A program made the position numbers and the translations under genes. Shown in pieces: positions 18,539 through 27,979 of a stretch of DNA of 64,000 nt. This stretch comes from Tianweitania aestuarii (GTDB taxonomy: Bacteria > Pseudomonadota > Alphaproteobacteria > Rhizobiales > Rhizobiaceae): positions 992,001-1,056,000 of the forward strand of contig NZ_JAFMNX010000001.1 in the NCBI RefSeq assembly GCF_018457165.1. Reading direction: 5' to 3'. The stretch's first letter is position 1; the number at the start of each line of letters is the position of its first letter. The notes beneath the pieces are model-generated. The model had not been told where the DNA came from. It did no database searches and was given only the letters and a program-made list of their open reading frames with translations.

Positions 18539-19393
18539 TTACCGATGTTCGCGAGCGATCCACCGTGTCCCGGAAGACGCACCTTGATCCTCGGCAAGGC
18601 ACTCGCACAAGGCTGGAAGCAGGGTGGCCAGCTCCTGTTCGAGCGTAAAGGGCGGATTGATGATCGCCATGCCGCTGCCGATCAAGCCAGCTTCCTCGGC
18701 TGAACCGCGAATCGTCAGCCAGGTGTCCAGGATCTTTGGGATGCCCAGCGCGGCAAGGCTTTCGCGGTAGCGCTGCACAGCGGCCAGATCCTTGATCGGG
18801 TACCAGAAGGCGTAGATGCCACCCGGCCAGCGACGATGCGCGGTCAGCAAACCTTCGGCCATGCGGTCGAACTCGCCGGGTTGTTCAAACGGCGGATCAA
18901 CAAGCACGAGCCCGCGCTTTTCCTTCGGCGGCAAATGGGCGCCCATGGAAAGCCAGCCGTCGAGTTCGATGACCCGGACCTGATGATCGCCGGTGAAGAC
19001 AGAACGCAAGGTATCTGCATCCTGAGGATGCAATTCCAGCGCCGACAAGCGATCCTGCTTGCGCAGAAGATAACGGGAAACAAGCGGCGAGCCGGGGTAA
19101 TAACGAAGATTGCCATCTGGATTGAGCGCATCGACGGCTGATCGATAGGGCTGAAGCAGGGCTTCGACATCCGGATCGAAGCGCTCGTTCATCAGCCGAG
19201 CGATCCCGCCCTGCCATTCGCCGGTGCGGGTGGCTTCGCTCGCCTGCAGATCATAGCGGCCGATGCCCGCATGAGTGTCGACGACGCGGAAAGCGCCTTC
19301 CTTGCGCTTCAAATAGTCGATCAGCCGCGCAAGCACCGCGTGCTTGAAGACATCGGCGAAATTGCCGGCATGAAAAGCGTGTCGATAGTTCAT
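18539..19393 (-). CDS. rlmJ: 23S rRNA (adenine-2030-N6)-methyltransferase RlmJ
   Basis: Methylates A2030 of 23S rRNA using S-adenosylmethionine. The protein has 284 residues, beginning NYRHAFHAGNFADVFKH, a hallmark of the family. VVDTHAGIGRYDL carries the SAM-binding loop. VLVDPPFEQPGEF holds the catalytic DPPF-type motif of N6-adenine methyltransferases. It is divergent from the molybdopterin oxidoreductase gene, with 58 bases between starts. Confidence 0.95.
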   Translation of the reverse strand: MNYRHAFHAGNFADVFKHAVLARLIDYLKRKEGAFRVVDTHAGIGRYDLQASEATRTGEWQGGIARLMNERFDPDVEALLQPYRSAVDALNPDGNLRYYPGSPLVSRYLLRKQDRLSALELHPQDADTLRSVFTGDHQVRVIELDGWLSMGAHLPPKEKRGLVLVDPPFEQPGEFDRMAEGLLTAHRRWPGGIYAFWYPIKDLAAVQRYRESLAALGIPKILDTWLTIRGSAEEAGLIGSGMAIINPPFTLEQELATLLPALCECLAEDQGASSGTRWIAREHR

Positions 19394-19451
19394 CAGATAT
19401 GTTCGTCCTCGTCAGCGCACGCTCTACACGGCGGAAAGGAAACCGGCTAGT

Positions 19452-21632
19452 TTGGCTCGCATGAACACCCATGTCCGCACCACCATCGGCCACTCGGCCT
19501 GCCCGCATGATTGCCCGTCCACCTGCGCCCTGAACATCGAGATCGTCGACGGGCAGGTCGGCCGCTTTTATGGCGCAAAAGACAACAGCTACACGGCCGG
19601 TGTGATCTGCGCGAAGGTCGCTCGCTATGCCGAGCGCGTCCATCATCCCGATCGCCTGTTGAAGCCGTTGATTCGCGCCGGTGCGAAGGGTGAGGGCGCT
19701 TGGAAGGAAGCGAGCTGGGAAGCCGCGCTCGATCTCGTCGCCGAGAAATTTCAGGCGGCGGAAGCGAGATATGGCAGCGAAACCGTCTGGCCTTATTATT
19801 ACGCCGGCACGATGGGCTTGGTGCAGCGCGACAGCATGAACCGGCTGCGCCACGCCAAGAAATATTCCAACACCTTTGATTCCTTCTGCACCAATCTTGC
19901 CTGGACAGGCTGGATGATGGGTGCAGGTGCTTTGCGTGGTGCCGACCCGCGCGAAATGGCGAAATCGGATTGCGTGGTGATCTGGGGCACCAATGCCGTG
20001 GTCACGCAGGTCAATGTAATGACCCACGCCATTCGCGCCCGCAAGGAACGCGGCGCCAAGATCGTCGTGATCGACATCTACGACAACGCAACGATGAAAC
20101 AGGCCGATCTCGGCCTCGTGCTTCGGCCGGGAACGGATGGCGCGCTGGCTTGTGCGGTGATGCATGTGCTGTTCCGCGATGGGCTGGCGGATCGTGCATT
20201 TCTGGAGCGCTACACGGATGATCCAGCAGGTCTGGAAGCGCATCTGCGGGAGCGCACGCCGGAATGGGCTGCAGCGATCACCGGCCTCGGTGTCGAGGAG
20301 ATCGAGTTGTTTGCAAAGCTGGTGGGCACCACAAAGCGCACCTTCTTCCGGCTGGGCTATGGCTTCTCGCGTCAGCGCAACGGCGCAGTCAACATGCATG
20401 CCGCGCTGTCGATCCCGGCGGTAACGGGCGCTTGGGCTTATGAGGGCGGCGGTGCCTTCCACTCCAATTCCGGCATGTTTAAGCTGGACACGCGCCTGAT
20501 CGAAGGACGCGAGATGCTCGATCCGAAGATCCGGCATCTCGACCAGTCCAAGATCGGACGCATCCTGACCGGCGATCGTGAAGCACTTTATGGTGGCCCG
20601 CCGGTGACGGCGATGCTGATCCAGAACACCAATCCGGCAAATGTCACGCCTGAACAGCGACTGGTCCGGCAAGGTTTCCTGCGCGAAGACCTGTTCACCT
20701 GCGTGCATGAGCAGTTTATGACCGATACGGCTAAGCTCGCCGATGTCGTTCTGCCGGCCACGATGTTCGTGGAACACGACGACATCTACAAGGGCGGCGG
20801 GCAGCAGCATGTGACGCTCGGTCCCAAACTGGTCGAGCCGCCGCTGGGGCCCCGTCCCAACCTTTATGTGATCGAGGAACTGGCAAGGCGACTGGGGGTG
20901 GCCGATAAGCCCGGCTTCGGCCTGACCGCGCGGCAGCATATCGACATCATCCTCGAAAAGCGCGGGCTCGGCTCCTTTGCCGAACTACAGGAAAAGCGCT
21001 TCGTCGACATGCAGCCACCCTTCGAGGACGCGCATTTCGTCAACGGCTTCGGCCATCCTGACGGTAAGTACCGGTTCCGGCCGGACTGGATCAACACGCC
21101 GGCGCCCAACAAGCCGCCGAAATCGATGGGCGCCCAGGGCGACTATTCACGGCTGCCGACCTATCCGGATCATGTCGACCTGATCGAAGGGGCAGATGAA
21201 AGCCATCCGTTCCGCCTCGTGACGTCGCCGGCAAGGTCCTTCCTCAATTCGAGCTTCACGGAAACACCGGGATCGTTGAAGCGGGAAGGGCGTCCGGAAC
21301 TGCTCTTGAACCCGGAAGATGCAACGAAGCTGGAGCTTGGCGACGGTGATGTTGCCAAGATCGGCAATCATCGCGGCGAGGTTGCGCTGCACGTCAAGCT
21401 GTTTGAGGGCGTGCTTCCGGGCGTCGTGATCGCCGAGGGTATCTGGCCGAATTCGGCGCACATCAATGGCGAAGGCATCAATACGCTGACCAGCGCCGAT
21501 TCCGGTCCGCCTTATGGTGGACTGGTCGTGCACGACACGCATGTCTGGCTGCGCAAGGTGGACAGCGCAACCAGTGACGCGTCAGGGCGTGGAGCGGGCG
21601 AGCGCCTCGAGATCGGGACCCTGCTCAACTAG
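19452..21632 (+). CDS. Molybdopterin-containing oxidoreductase family protein
   Basis: The protein has 726 residues and resembles the DMSO reductase/formate dehydrogenase superfamily. The N-terminal 4Fe-4S motif is visible as ACPHDCPSTC followed by GVICAK. The molybdopterin domains follow (WGTNAVVTQVNVM, IQNTNPANVTPEQRL, LPATMFVEHDD) and the C-terminal dinucleotide-binding barrel starts near FRLVTSPARSFLNSS. No Tat signal is present, so it is probably cytoplasmic. A TTG at 19452 sits 11 bases from GGAAAGGA, while the ATG at 19461 is 20 bases away. Its last 51 bases overlap the 3' end of convergent purN. Substrate unknown. Confidence 0.9.
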   Translation: MARMNTHVRTTIGHSACPHDCPSTCALNIEIVDGQVGRFYGAKDNSYTAGVICAKVARYAERVHHPDRLLKPLIRAGAKGEGAWKEASWEAALDLVAEKFQAAEARYGSETVWPYYYAGTMGLVQRDSMNRLRHAKKYSNTFDSFCTNLAWTGWMMGAGALRGADPREMAKSDCVVIWGTNAVVTQVNVMTHAIRARKERGAKIVVIDIYDNATMKQADLGLVLRPGTDGALACAVMHVLFRDGLADRAFLERYTDDPAGLEAHLRERTPEWAAAITGLGVEEIELFAKLVGTTKRTFFRLGYGFSRQRNGAVNMHAALSIPAVTGAWAYEGGGAFHSNSGMFKLDTRLIEGREMLDPKIRHLDQSKIGRILTGDREALYGGPPVTAMLIQNTNPANVTPEQRLVRQGFLREDLFTCVHEQFMTDTAKLADVVLPATMFVEHDDIYKGGGQQHVTLGPKLVEPPLGPRPNLYVIEELARRLGVADKPGFGLTARQHIDIILEKRGLGSFAELQEKRFVDMQPPFEDAHFVNGFGHPDGKYRFRPDWINTPAPNKPPKSMGAQGDYSRLPTYPDHVDLIEGADESHPFRLVTSPARSFLNSSFTETPGSLKREGRPELLLNPEDATKLELGDGDVAKIGNHRGEVALHVKLFEGVLPGVVIAEGIWPNSAHINGEGINTLTSADSGPPYGGLVVHDTHVWLRKVDSATSDASGRGAGERLEIGTLLN

Positions 21633-22286
21633 ATCGGGTGAGATCAGCATCGCGGCAGTGTTGCTTTCGGCTGTTCTGAAAACAGCCTTGTCGCCGTCCA
21701 TACGCACCTTGCCTTCAGCCAGAAGCTGGAGGGCGAGGGGGTAAAGCTTGTGTTCTGCCGCAAGCGTGCGGGCAGACAGGCTGTCTTCGGTGTCGCCGCT
21801 TAAAACCGGTACGGCGGCCTGTGCGATGATTGGACCGGAATCCATCTCGAAGGTCACGAAATGAACGCTGCAGCCATGCAGACGCACACCGGCGTCCAGC
21901 GCCTGTTGATGCGGATGCAAGCCCTTGAAGAGCGGAAGGAGCGACGGATGAATGTTGATCATCCGCCCGCTCCAATGCGACACGAAGCTTTGCGTCAGAA
22001 GGCGCATGTAGCCGGCAAGGCAGATCAGCTCCGCGCCAAACTCCGTGAGCGCGCGTTCCAGCGCGGCATCTTGCGAGGCGGAATCCGGATGATCGGACTT
22101 GGTGATGACCCGCGTCGGGATCCCTGCGCGCGCCGCAAAGTCGAGCCCGGCAGCATTGGATCGGTTGGAAATGACGCCGACGATCTGCGCGGGATAGGCG
22201 GGATTCCGGGCCGCTTCTATAAGCGCCTTCATGTTGGAGCCGCGTCCAGAAATCAGAACAACGACACGCTTGCGTGGTCCATTCAT
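21582..22286 (-). CDS. purN: Phosphoribosylglycinamide formyltransferase
   Basis: Third step of de novo purine synthesis: 10-formyl-THF dependent formylation of GAR. The protein has 234 residues. Catalytic residues are visible in [14 protein letters not shown] (Asn and His) and [11 protein letters not shown] (Asp). The substrate loop is [16 protein letters not shown]. It overlaps purM by 4 bases, so the two enzymes are made together. The last 17 codons lie antisense to the 3' end of the molybdo-oxidoreductase gene; that C-terminal extension ([14 protein letters not shown] onward) is less conserved. Confidence 0.96.
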   Translation of the reverse strand: MNGPRKRVVVLISGRGSNMKALIEAARNPAYPAQIVGVISNRSNAAGLDFAARAGIPTRVITKSDHPDSASQDAALERALTEFGAELICLAGYMRLLTQSFVSHWSGRMINIHPSLLPLFKGLHPHQQALDAGVRLHGCSVHFVTFEMDSGPIIAQAAVPVLSGDTEDSLSARTLAAEHKLYPLALQLLAEGKVRMDGDKAVFRTAESNTAAMLISPDLVEQGPDLEALARSTP

Positions 22287-23347
22287 AGGGCGAGCATGCC
22301 GTTATAAACAACGCGCTCTTCGCGCGCCGGAACGATCCGGCCGATCGGCGTGACGGTCTCGCCTTCCTGCTGGAGAACGGCAGCGACCTGCGCGGCCTGT
22401 CCTGCAGCCACAACCGCGATCATGCCAATGCCGCAGTTGAAGGTGCGCAGCATTTCGTTCGGCTCTACGCCGCCCACTTCAGCCAGCCACGAGAAAACGG
22501 GTGGGACGGTGATCGTATCGAGATCAAGCTCGGCCGAATAATCCTTCGGCAGAACGCGCGGAATGTTGTCGGGAAAGCCGCCGCCGGTGATATGGGCGAG
22601 TGCCTTGATCCCATGCGTGCCGCGGATCGCGTTCAGCAAGGGTCGAACATAGATGCGGGTCGGCGTCAGCAGGGCTTCGCCAAGCGAGGAGCCTTCCGCG
22701 AAAGGTGCCGGATCGGCATAGGACAGGCCGCTGCGTTCCACGATCTTGCGCACGAGCGAGAAGCCGTTGGAATGCACGCCGGATGAGGACAGGCCGAGGA
22801 TCACGTCGCCATCGACGATGTCGTCCGTCGGCAACAGCGCACCGCGTTCGGCTGCACCGACGGCGAAGCCTGCGAGGTCGTATTCGCCTTCGCGATAAAG
22901 GCCCGGCATCTCGGCCGTTTCGCCGCCGATCAGCGCACAGCCTGCCTGGCGGCAGCCGTCGGCGATGCCGGCGACGATCGCCGCACCTTCATCCGGGAGG
23001 AGTTTGCCGGTGGCGTAATAATCCAGGAAGAACAGCGGCTCGGCTGCCTGCACAACCAAGTCGTTAACGCACATGGCGACGAGGTCGATGCCGACAGTGT
23101 CGTGCTTGTTGGCCTCGATCGCCACCATCAGCTTGGTGCCCACGCCGTCATTGGCCGCAACCAGAACAGGATCGGTGAAGCCCGCGGCCTTCAAATCGAA
23201 CAAGCCGCCGAAGCCGCCGATCTCGCCATCTGCACCCGGTCGGCGCGTCGATTTCACGATCGGCTTGATCTTGTCGACGAGGGCATTGCCGGCATCGATG
23301 TCAACGCCTGCTTGCGCGTAAGTGAGCTTGTCCTGCTCGCCCGTCAT
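22283..23347 (-). CDS. purM: Phosphoribosylformylglycinamidine cyclo-ligase
   Basis: AIR synthetase, fifth step of purine synthesis. The protein has 354 residues, starting [20 protein letters not shown]. Family motifs: [27 protein letters not shown] (split in the two-domain PurM fold), [25 protein letters not shown] and [12 protein letters not shown]. The frame continues 31 codons upstream, without family similarity. It is divergent from the CDP-alcohol phosphatidyltransferase gene with 122 bases between. Confidence 0.96.
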   Translation of the reverse strand: MTGEQDKLTYAQAGVDIDAGNALVDKIKPIVKSTRRPGADGEIGGFGGLFDLKAAGFTDPVLVAANDGVGTKLMVAIEANKHDTVGIDLVAMCVNDLVVQAAEPLFFLDYYATGKLLPDEGAAIVAGIADGCRQAGCALIGGETAEMPGLYREGEYDLAGFAVGAAERGALLPTDDIVDGDVILGLSSSGVHSNGFSLVRKIVERSGLSYADPAPFAEGSSLGEALLTPTRIYVRPLLNAIRGTHGIKALAHITGGGFPDNIPRVLPKDYSAELDLDTITVPPVFSWLAEVGGVEPNEMLRTFNCGIGMIAVVAAGQAAQVAAVLQQEGETVTPIGRIVPAREERVVYNGMLAL

Positions 23348-23469
23348 GGTCTTTCGCTCCGTTTTGCCGCCGCTTTTGCGCTCTTCGCATGCGCCAGCTT
23401 CGCTCGCAAGTTGGACACGCTCTTCGACCACAAGCTTCAACGTGCTAGAGGCCCTTTGATCCGAGAATC

Positions 23470-24048
23470 ATGGACGCAAGAAGGCCTAAAGTGACCATTC
23501 CCAACATCATAACGCTGATCAGGTTCTTCCTGGTTCCCTGCGTGGTGCTGGCGCTTCTTGGCGGCAATATGGGGTGGGCCTTTGTCGGCTTTCTGGTCGC
23601 CGGCGTTTCAGACGGCGTCGATGGCTTCATCGCGCGCACCTTCAATCAGCGAAGCGAACTCGGCGCTTATCTCGATCCGATCGCAGACAAGCTGCTTCTC
23701 GTCTGCGTTTTCGTGGTGCTTGGATTGCTTGGCGAGCTGCCGCTCTGGATCGTTGTCGCAGCGGTATCGCGCGACGCCTTGATCATCGGCGGCGTGATGC
23801 TGGCCACCGTGATGGGCAATCCCGTCGCCATGAAGCCGCTCTTCGTGTCCAAGGCCAATACGACCTTTCAAATTTTGCTCGCGCTTGTTGTTCTGGGGGA
23901 ACTCGCATCGGGCTGGAATCGTGGTGCCTTGCGCAGCGCACTTATATATATCTCCGCCTCCTTGACCGTCGCTTCCGCGGCGGCCTATCTCGTGCGCTGG
24001 CTGAGGCATATGAGCGGTTATGGCAGATCCAATCTTTCCGACGGCTGA
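23470..24048 (+). CDS. CDP-alcohol phosphatidyltransferase family protein
   Basis: The protein has 192 residues with about five membrane helices. The superfamily motif is complete: SDGVDGFIAR, then ELGAYLDPIADK. It differs from the PgsA at 12071-12658, and its substrate (glycerol-phosphate, inositol or another alcohol) cannot be read from the sequence. It overlaps the downstream permease gene by 29 bases, so the pair is translationally coupled, and hdaA follows. This cluster next to purM is conserved in many Rhizobiales. Confidence 0.88.
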   Translation: MDARRPKVTIPNIITLIRFFLVPCVVLALLGGNMGWAFVGFLVAGVSDGVDGFIARTFNQRSELGAYLDPIADKLLLVCVFVVLGLLGELPLWIVVAAVSRDALIIGGVMLATVMGNPVAMKPLFVSKANTTFQILLALVVLGELASGWNRGALRSALIYISASLTVASAAAYLVRWLRHMSGYGRSNLSDG

Positions 24049-25222
24049 CCGCCTGGCCTCCCAAGTGCCCACAGATACCCAGCCTGCTCTTGTCGAGACA
24101 AACAGTCTTGTGTTGGCAAACGACGCGACACCATCCCTGATGAACGCGCGCTTTGCGCGCACCGCACTGTTCTGGGGCGCAGCCCTGCTTGGCTTCATCG
24201 CTTTTCTCGTGGTTTTCAGTTCGATCCTGCTGCCCTTCGTGGCCGGCATGGCGCTGGCCTACTTCCTCGACCCCGTCGCGGATCGCCTGGAACGACTGGG
24301 TCTTTCACGCCTCATGGCGACGATCATGATCCTGATCGGCTTCCTGTTGGCCGTGGTGCTAGTGGTGATCATCATCGTGCCGCTTCTGAGTTCGCAGTTG
24401 TCTGATTTCATCTCCAATGTTCCAGGATACATCACCAACCTGCAGGCGCTGATTACCGATTTCGATCCCGAATGGCTGCGGGAGAACTTCGGCGTTGAGC
24501 CGGCAGCTTTGCGCGAGGCATTGAGCGGGCTTGTCACGCAAGGCGTCGGCTTCATCACGACGCTGCTGCAGTCGCTGTGGAACTCCGGCAAGGCGATCGT
24601 GGATGTGGTGGCCTTGTTTGTCGTGACGCCGGTCGTCGCCTTCTACATGCTGCTTGATTGGGACCGGATGATCGCGACGATCGACCGCTGCGTTCCGCGC
24701 GATCACATTCACACCGTGCGCCAGCTCGCCCGCGATGTGAACAGGGCAACGGCCGGCTTCGTGCGCGGGCAGGGCACCCTCTGCCTGATCCTGGGCGCGA
24801 TGTATGCGGTCGGTCTGACCATGGTCGGTCTGAACTTCGGCCTGCTGATCGGCTTGTTCGCCGGCCTCATCAGCTTCATTCCTTATGTCGGTTCGCTCGT
24901 CGGACTTGTGTTGTCGATCGGCGTGGCCTTCGTGCAGTTCTGGCCGGACTGGCCGATGGTGGTTCTGGTTGCGGCGATCTTCTTCGGTGGCCAGTTCATC
25001 GAGGGCAATATCCTTCAGCCGAAGCTGGTTGGCTCGAGCGTCGGCCTGCATCCGGTCTGGCTGATGTTTGCCTTGTTCGCTTTCGGCTCCTTGTTCGGCT
25101 TTGTCGGCCTGCTCCTCGCCGTGCCAGCTGCAGCCGCTGTCGGCGTCCTCGTCCGCTTCATGATTGCGCGCTACCTTGCTTCCCCGCTTTACAAGGGGAA
25201 GGCTGGTCAGGTGATCGTCTGA
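24020..25222 (+). CDS. AI-2E/PerM family membrane transporter
   Basis: The protein has 400 residues. A hydrophilic N-terminal 45 residues is followed by seven to eight hydrophobic helices, including FIAFLVVFSSILLPFVAGMALAYF-type segments. The family signature region LDWDRMIATIDRCVPRDH lies between helices. G-rich C-terminal helices (GLFAGLISFIPYVGS, EGNILQPKLVGSSVGLHP) are typical of this family. Members export small molecules or act as Na+(Li+)/H+ antiporters; the substrate here is unknown. It is overlapped by the upstream gene and is followed 3 bases later by hdaA. Confidence 0.9.
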   Translation: MADPIFPTADRLASQVPTDTQPALVETNSLVLANDATPSLMNARFARTALFWGAALLGFIAFLVVFSSILLPFVAGMALAYFLDPVADRLERLGLSRLMATIMILIGFLLAVVLVVIIIVPLLSSQLSDFISNVPGYITNLQALITDFDPEWLRENFGVEPAALREALSGLVTQGVGFITTLLQSLWNSGKAIVDVVALFVVTPVVAFYMLLDWDRMIATIDRCVPRDHIHTVRQLARDVNRATAGFVRGQGTLCLILGAMYAVGLTMVGLNFGLLIGLFAGLISFIPYVGSLVGLVLSIGVAFVQFWPDWPMVVLVAAIFFGGQFIEGNILQPKLVGSSVGLHPVWLMFALFAFGSLFGFVGLLLAVPAAAAVGVLVRFMIARYLASPLYKGKAGQVIV

Positions 25223-25225
25223 TTT

Positions 25226-25903
25226 ATGTCTTCTGGAGCACGCCAAATCCCGCTCGACCTCGGTCATCGCCCGGGCCAAAGCCGCGACCATTTTGTCGGA
25301 TCGCAGGAAAACGCCGCAGCGCTGAACCTCATTGACCGGTGGCCACACTGGTCAGCGCCTCTGGCGCTTCTTGTGGGACCGTCGGGTTCGGGAAAGTCGC
25401 ACCTCCTGTCGATCTTTTGCGAGGAATCCGGCGCGATCGACGCGGTAGCCGATTATGATGCCGCGATTGATGCTGCCGAAGAGGGGCGGCCGATCATACT
25501 TGATGATGCCGACGCTCTGCGCATTGATCAGGTTGCTATGTTCCACCTGATCAATGCCGTTCGCTCAGGCGGCGCCACTTTGTTGATGAGCGCGCAACAT
25601 GCACCCGCTGCATGGTCTGTCACGCTGCCTGATCTCGCTTCGCGGCTGAAGACGGCAGCGGTCGTGGATATCGGCGAGCCCGGCGACATGCTGCTGAGCG
25701 CGGTCGTGACAAAGCTCTTCGCCGACCGGCAGATCGAGATCGAACCGCATGTCGTGCAGTTCATCACGCGGCGAATCGAGCGCTCGCTTGCTGCAGCGAT
25801 TACCGCCGTTGAAGACATAGACCGCGCAGCCCTCGAGCAAAGACGTCCGATCACGCGCGCTTTGGCTGCCGAGGTTCTGGTATCGGACGGTCGAGCAACC
25901 TAG
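25226..25903 (+). CDS. hdaA: DnaA-homologous regulator HdaA
   Basis: The protein has 225 residues. It is a DnaA AAA+ domain homologue without the DNA-binding domain; with the sliding clamp it stimulates ATP hydrolysis on DnaA to prevent over-initiation. An N-terminal clamp-binding peptide is visible as RQIPLDLG. Walker A is GPSGSGKSH, and Walker B is in PIILDDADAL. The LINAVRSGGATLLMSAQ and DLASRLKTA segments match sensor and box VII regions. It is the third gene in the run after the CDP-alcohol transferase and the permease. In several Rhizobiales ppk follows hdaA; here a kinase cluster does. Confidence 0.92.
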   Translation: MSSGARQIPLDLGHRPGQSRDHFVGSQENAAALNLIDRWPHWSAPLALLVGPSGSGKSHLLSIFCEESGAIDAVADYDAAIDAAEEGRPIILDDADALRIDQVAMFHLINAVRSGGATLLMSAQHAPAAWSVTLPDLASRLKTAAVVDIGEPGDMLLSAVVTKLFADRQIEIEPHVVQFITRRIERSLAAAITAVEDIDRAALEQRRPITRALAAEVLVSDGRAT

Positions 25904-26038
25904 GGCTGGCGATCACTAGGTTTGCGATCGTTGCCACAAACATGATGAACCTGCGTAAATATCGGCAAAACTCCACTTTTCCGCTGGCGTCTCGCCTCTT
26001 CTTCGATCAAGGAAGCGGTATCCGAGGGTCAACGCTTC

Positions 26039-27532
26039 ATGTCTACTTCCCGCGCCAGATTCATGCGCAGTGCCGCATTGTTCCTGTTGATCGGTCTTGC
26101 CGCGCTTTTGGCGATTGTCGGCGCGACGTTCTGGCTTGCGCAGCGCTCGGAGGCCATTTCGGATACGCTGACACAATGGCGCATCACGCGCGCGGCAACC
26201 GTTAATCTGCGCAACTCCATTCAGATCGTTGAAAGCAGCCAGCGCGGCTTTCTGCTGACCGATGATCCGCAATATCTCGAACCCTACGAGCAGGAAGTTG
26301 GCCGCATCGCACCGCTTTACGGGCGGCTTGCGGCAACCGTTCAGCCACTGCTTGGTGACCGTGTCGATGTCGGTCGCTTCGATGCGGCGATCACGGCCAA
26401 GCTCGCGGAAATAGCGGATACGATTCAGCTGGCGCAGAGCGGTCGCCGCGAAGAAGCGATTGCGCGTGTCCGCACGAATGTCGGCAAGGAGTTGATGGAG
26501 GAGGCGGACGCTTTCTTCGCTGAAACGATCGAAGCGGCTGATGAGCAATCCTTGCAGGGACTGACCAGCCAGGCCCGGAACTTCTCGGCGTTGCGATTGG
26601 TCACGCTGATCGGCGGCGGTATCATTCTTCTCGTGGTTGGTGGCTCGGTCTGGACTGCGATCATCTATACACGCGAAATCATGCAAGCGCGCGCCGAAGT
26701 CGAAGCCATGAATGTCGGCCTCGAGTCACGCATTCAGGAGCGTACGCAGGACCTGTTGCGGGCCAACGAGGAAGTGCAGCGCTTCGCCTATATCGTAACG
26801 CATGATCTGCGCGCTCCGCTTGTCAACATCATGGGCTTCACCGCCGAACTCGATACAACGATGAAGACGATCCAGAACTATGTTCTGGCCGAGCCGGGCA
26901 AGGCCACGGAGAGCGACGCGAAAGAGGCCAAGCTCGCGGCTGAAGAGGATCTGCCCGAAGCGATCGGCTTTATTCGCTCGTCCACCAAGAAGATGGACGG
27001 GCTCATCAACGCCATTCTGAAGATCTCCCGCGAAGGCCGGCGCCCGCTCAAGCCTGAGCCAATCGATCTGAAGACGATGCTTGAGAATACGCTTGCCAGC
27101 GTCCAGCATCAGATCGTCGAAGACAATGGTGAAGCGACGATCGACGTCGCTGTGCCGCGCATTGTATCCGATCGCATGTCGCTGGAGCAGATCGTCGGCA
27201 ACCTCCTGGACAATGCGGTGAAGTACAGCGCCAAGGATCGCGCGCTGCGGTTGCGCCTGAAGGCAGAGCGCAAGCCTGGCAATCGCTTCACCCTCAGCGT
27301 GGAAGACAACGGGCGCGGCATTGCCGAACAAGATCATGAACGCGTGTTTGACCTGTTTCGTCGGGCGGGCACACAGGATAAAGCAGGCGAGGGCATTGGC
27401 CTTGCGCATGTGCGAACGCTGACACGCAGCCTCGGAGGCGATATCAGTGTGGAATCTGAATTTGGCCGCGGTTCGACCTTCACGATCGAACTGCCTTTGG
27501 ACCTGAGAACCGTGGTAAGGAGTGAAGTGTAG
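26039..27532 (+). CDS. Membrane sensor histidine kinase with CHASE3-like domain
   Basis: The protein has 497 residues. TM helix at about 11-33, a CHASE3-type extracytoplasmic helical domain (SIQIVESSQRGFLLTDDPQY, about 40-180) and a second TM at about 187-210. A coiled coil leads to the HisKA dimerisation domain with phospho-acceptor in FAYIVTHDLRAPLVN (near residue 253), then HATPase_c with NLLDNAVKYS, DNGRGI and GEGIGLAHV. The dimerisation helix carries a roughly 35-residue acidic insertion (TESDAKEAKLAAEEDLPE), as in phytochrome-type kinases. Its stop overlaps the next gene's GTG start by 1 base. Confidence 0.92.
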   Translation: MSTSRARFMRSAALFLLIGLAALLAIVGATFWLAQRSEAISDTLTQWRITRAATVNLRNSIQIVESSQRGFLLTDDPQYLEPYEQEVGRIAPLYGRLAATVQPLLGDRVDVGRFDAAITAKLAEIADTIQLAQSGRREEAIARVRTNVGKELMEEADAFFAETIEAADEQSLQGLTSQARNFSALRLVTLIGGGIILLVVGGSVWTAIIYTREIMQARAEVEAMNVGLESRIQERTQDLLRANEEVQRFAYIVTHDLRAPLVNIMGFTAELDTTMKTIQNYVLAEPGKATESDAKEAKLAAEEDLPEAIGFIRSSTKKMDGLINAILKISREGRRPLKPEPIDLKTMLENTLASVQHQIVEDNGEATIDVAVPRIVSDRMSLEQIVGNLLDNAVKYSAKDRALRLRLKAERKPGNRFTLSVEDNGRGIAEQDHERVFDLFRRAGTQDKAGEGIGLAHVRTLTRSLGGDISVESEFGRGSTFTIELPLDLRTVVRSEV

Positions 27533-27978
27533 TGAGTGACAATCCTAAACCGGTCACGATCGTCATGGTCGAAGACGATGAGGGCCATGCGCGCCTGATC
27601 GAGAAGAATATTCGTCGCGCCGGCGTGAACAATCCTATCGTTCCCTTCGCCAATGGCACTCAGGCGCTGGAATTCCTGCTGGGTCCTGATGGATCCGGCT
27701 CTGCCAATGCCGGTCGCCAGCTACTCATTTTACTGGACTTGAACCTGCCTGATATGACGGGCGTCGATATTCTGCAGCGCGTCAAGGCAAACGAGCACAC
27801 CCGCCGCTCGCCAGTGGTTATCCTGACCACGACCGATGACGAGCGCGAAATCCAGCGCTGCTACGATCTTGGGGCAAATGTTTATATCACCAAGCCGGTC
27901 GACTATGAGGGCTTTGCCAACGCCATCCGCCAGCTCGGCCTGTTCTTCTCGGTGATGCAGGTTCCGGAGACCGCCTAA
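27532..27978 (+). CDS. Single-domain response regulator (Rcp1-like)
   Basis: CheY-like receiver with no output domain, 148 residues. Acidic pair EDDEG near residue 14, phospho-acceptor Asp in LLDLNLPDMTG near residue 67, Thr in LTTTDDE and Lys in YITKPVD near residue 122. The long loop GPDGSGSANAGRQ before the acceptor strand is typical of Rcp1-type partners of phytochrome-like kinases. Translation starts at a GTG that overlaps the kinase stop. It probably takes phosphate from the upstream kinase and acts by protein contact or phosphotransfer. Confidence 0.92.
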   Translation: MSDNPKPVTIVMVEDDEGHARLIEKNIRRAGVNNPIVPFANGTQALEFLLGPDGSGSANAGRQLLILLDLNLPDMTGVDILQRVKANEHTRRSPVVILTTTDDEREIQRCYDLGANVYITKPVDYEGFANAIRQLGLFFSVMQVPETA

Positions 27979-27979
27979 C

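Noticed and set aside
19251-20939. 562-codon minus frame opposite the molybdo-oxidoreductase
   Set aside because: Plus frame carries the 4Fe-4S and molybdopterin motifs; the minus frame is Arg/His-rich with no domain.
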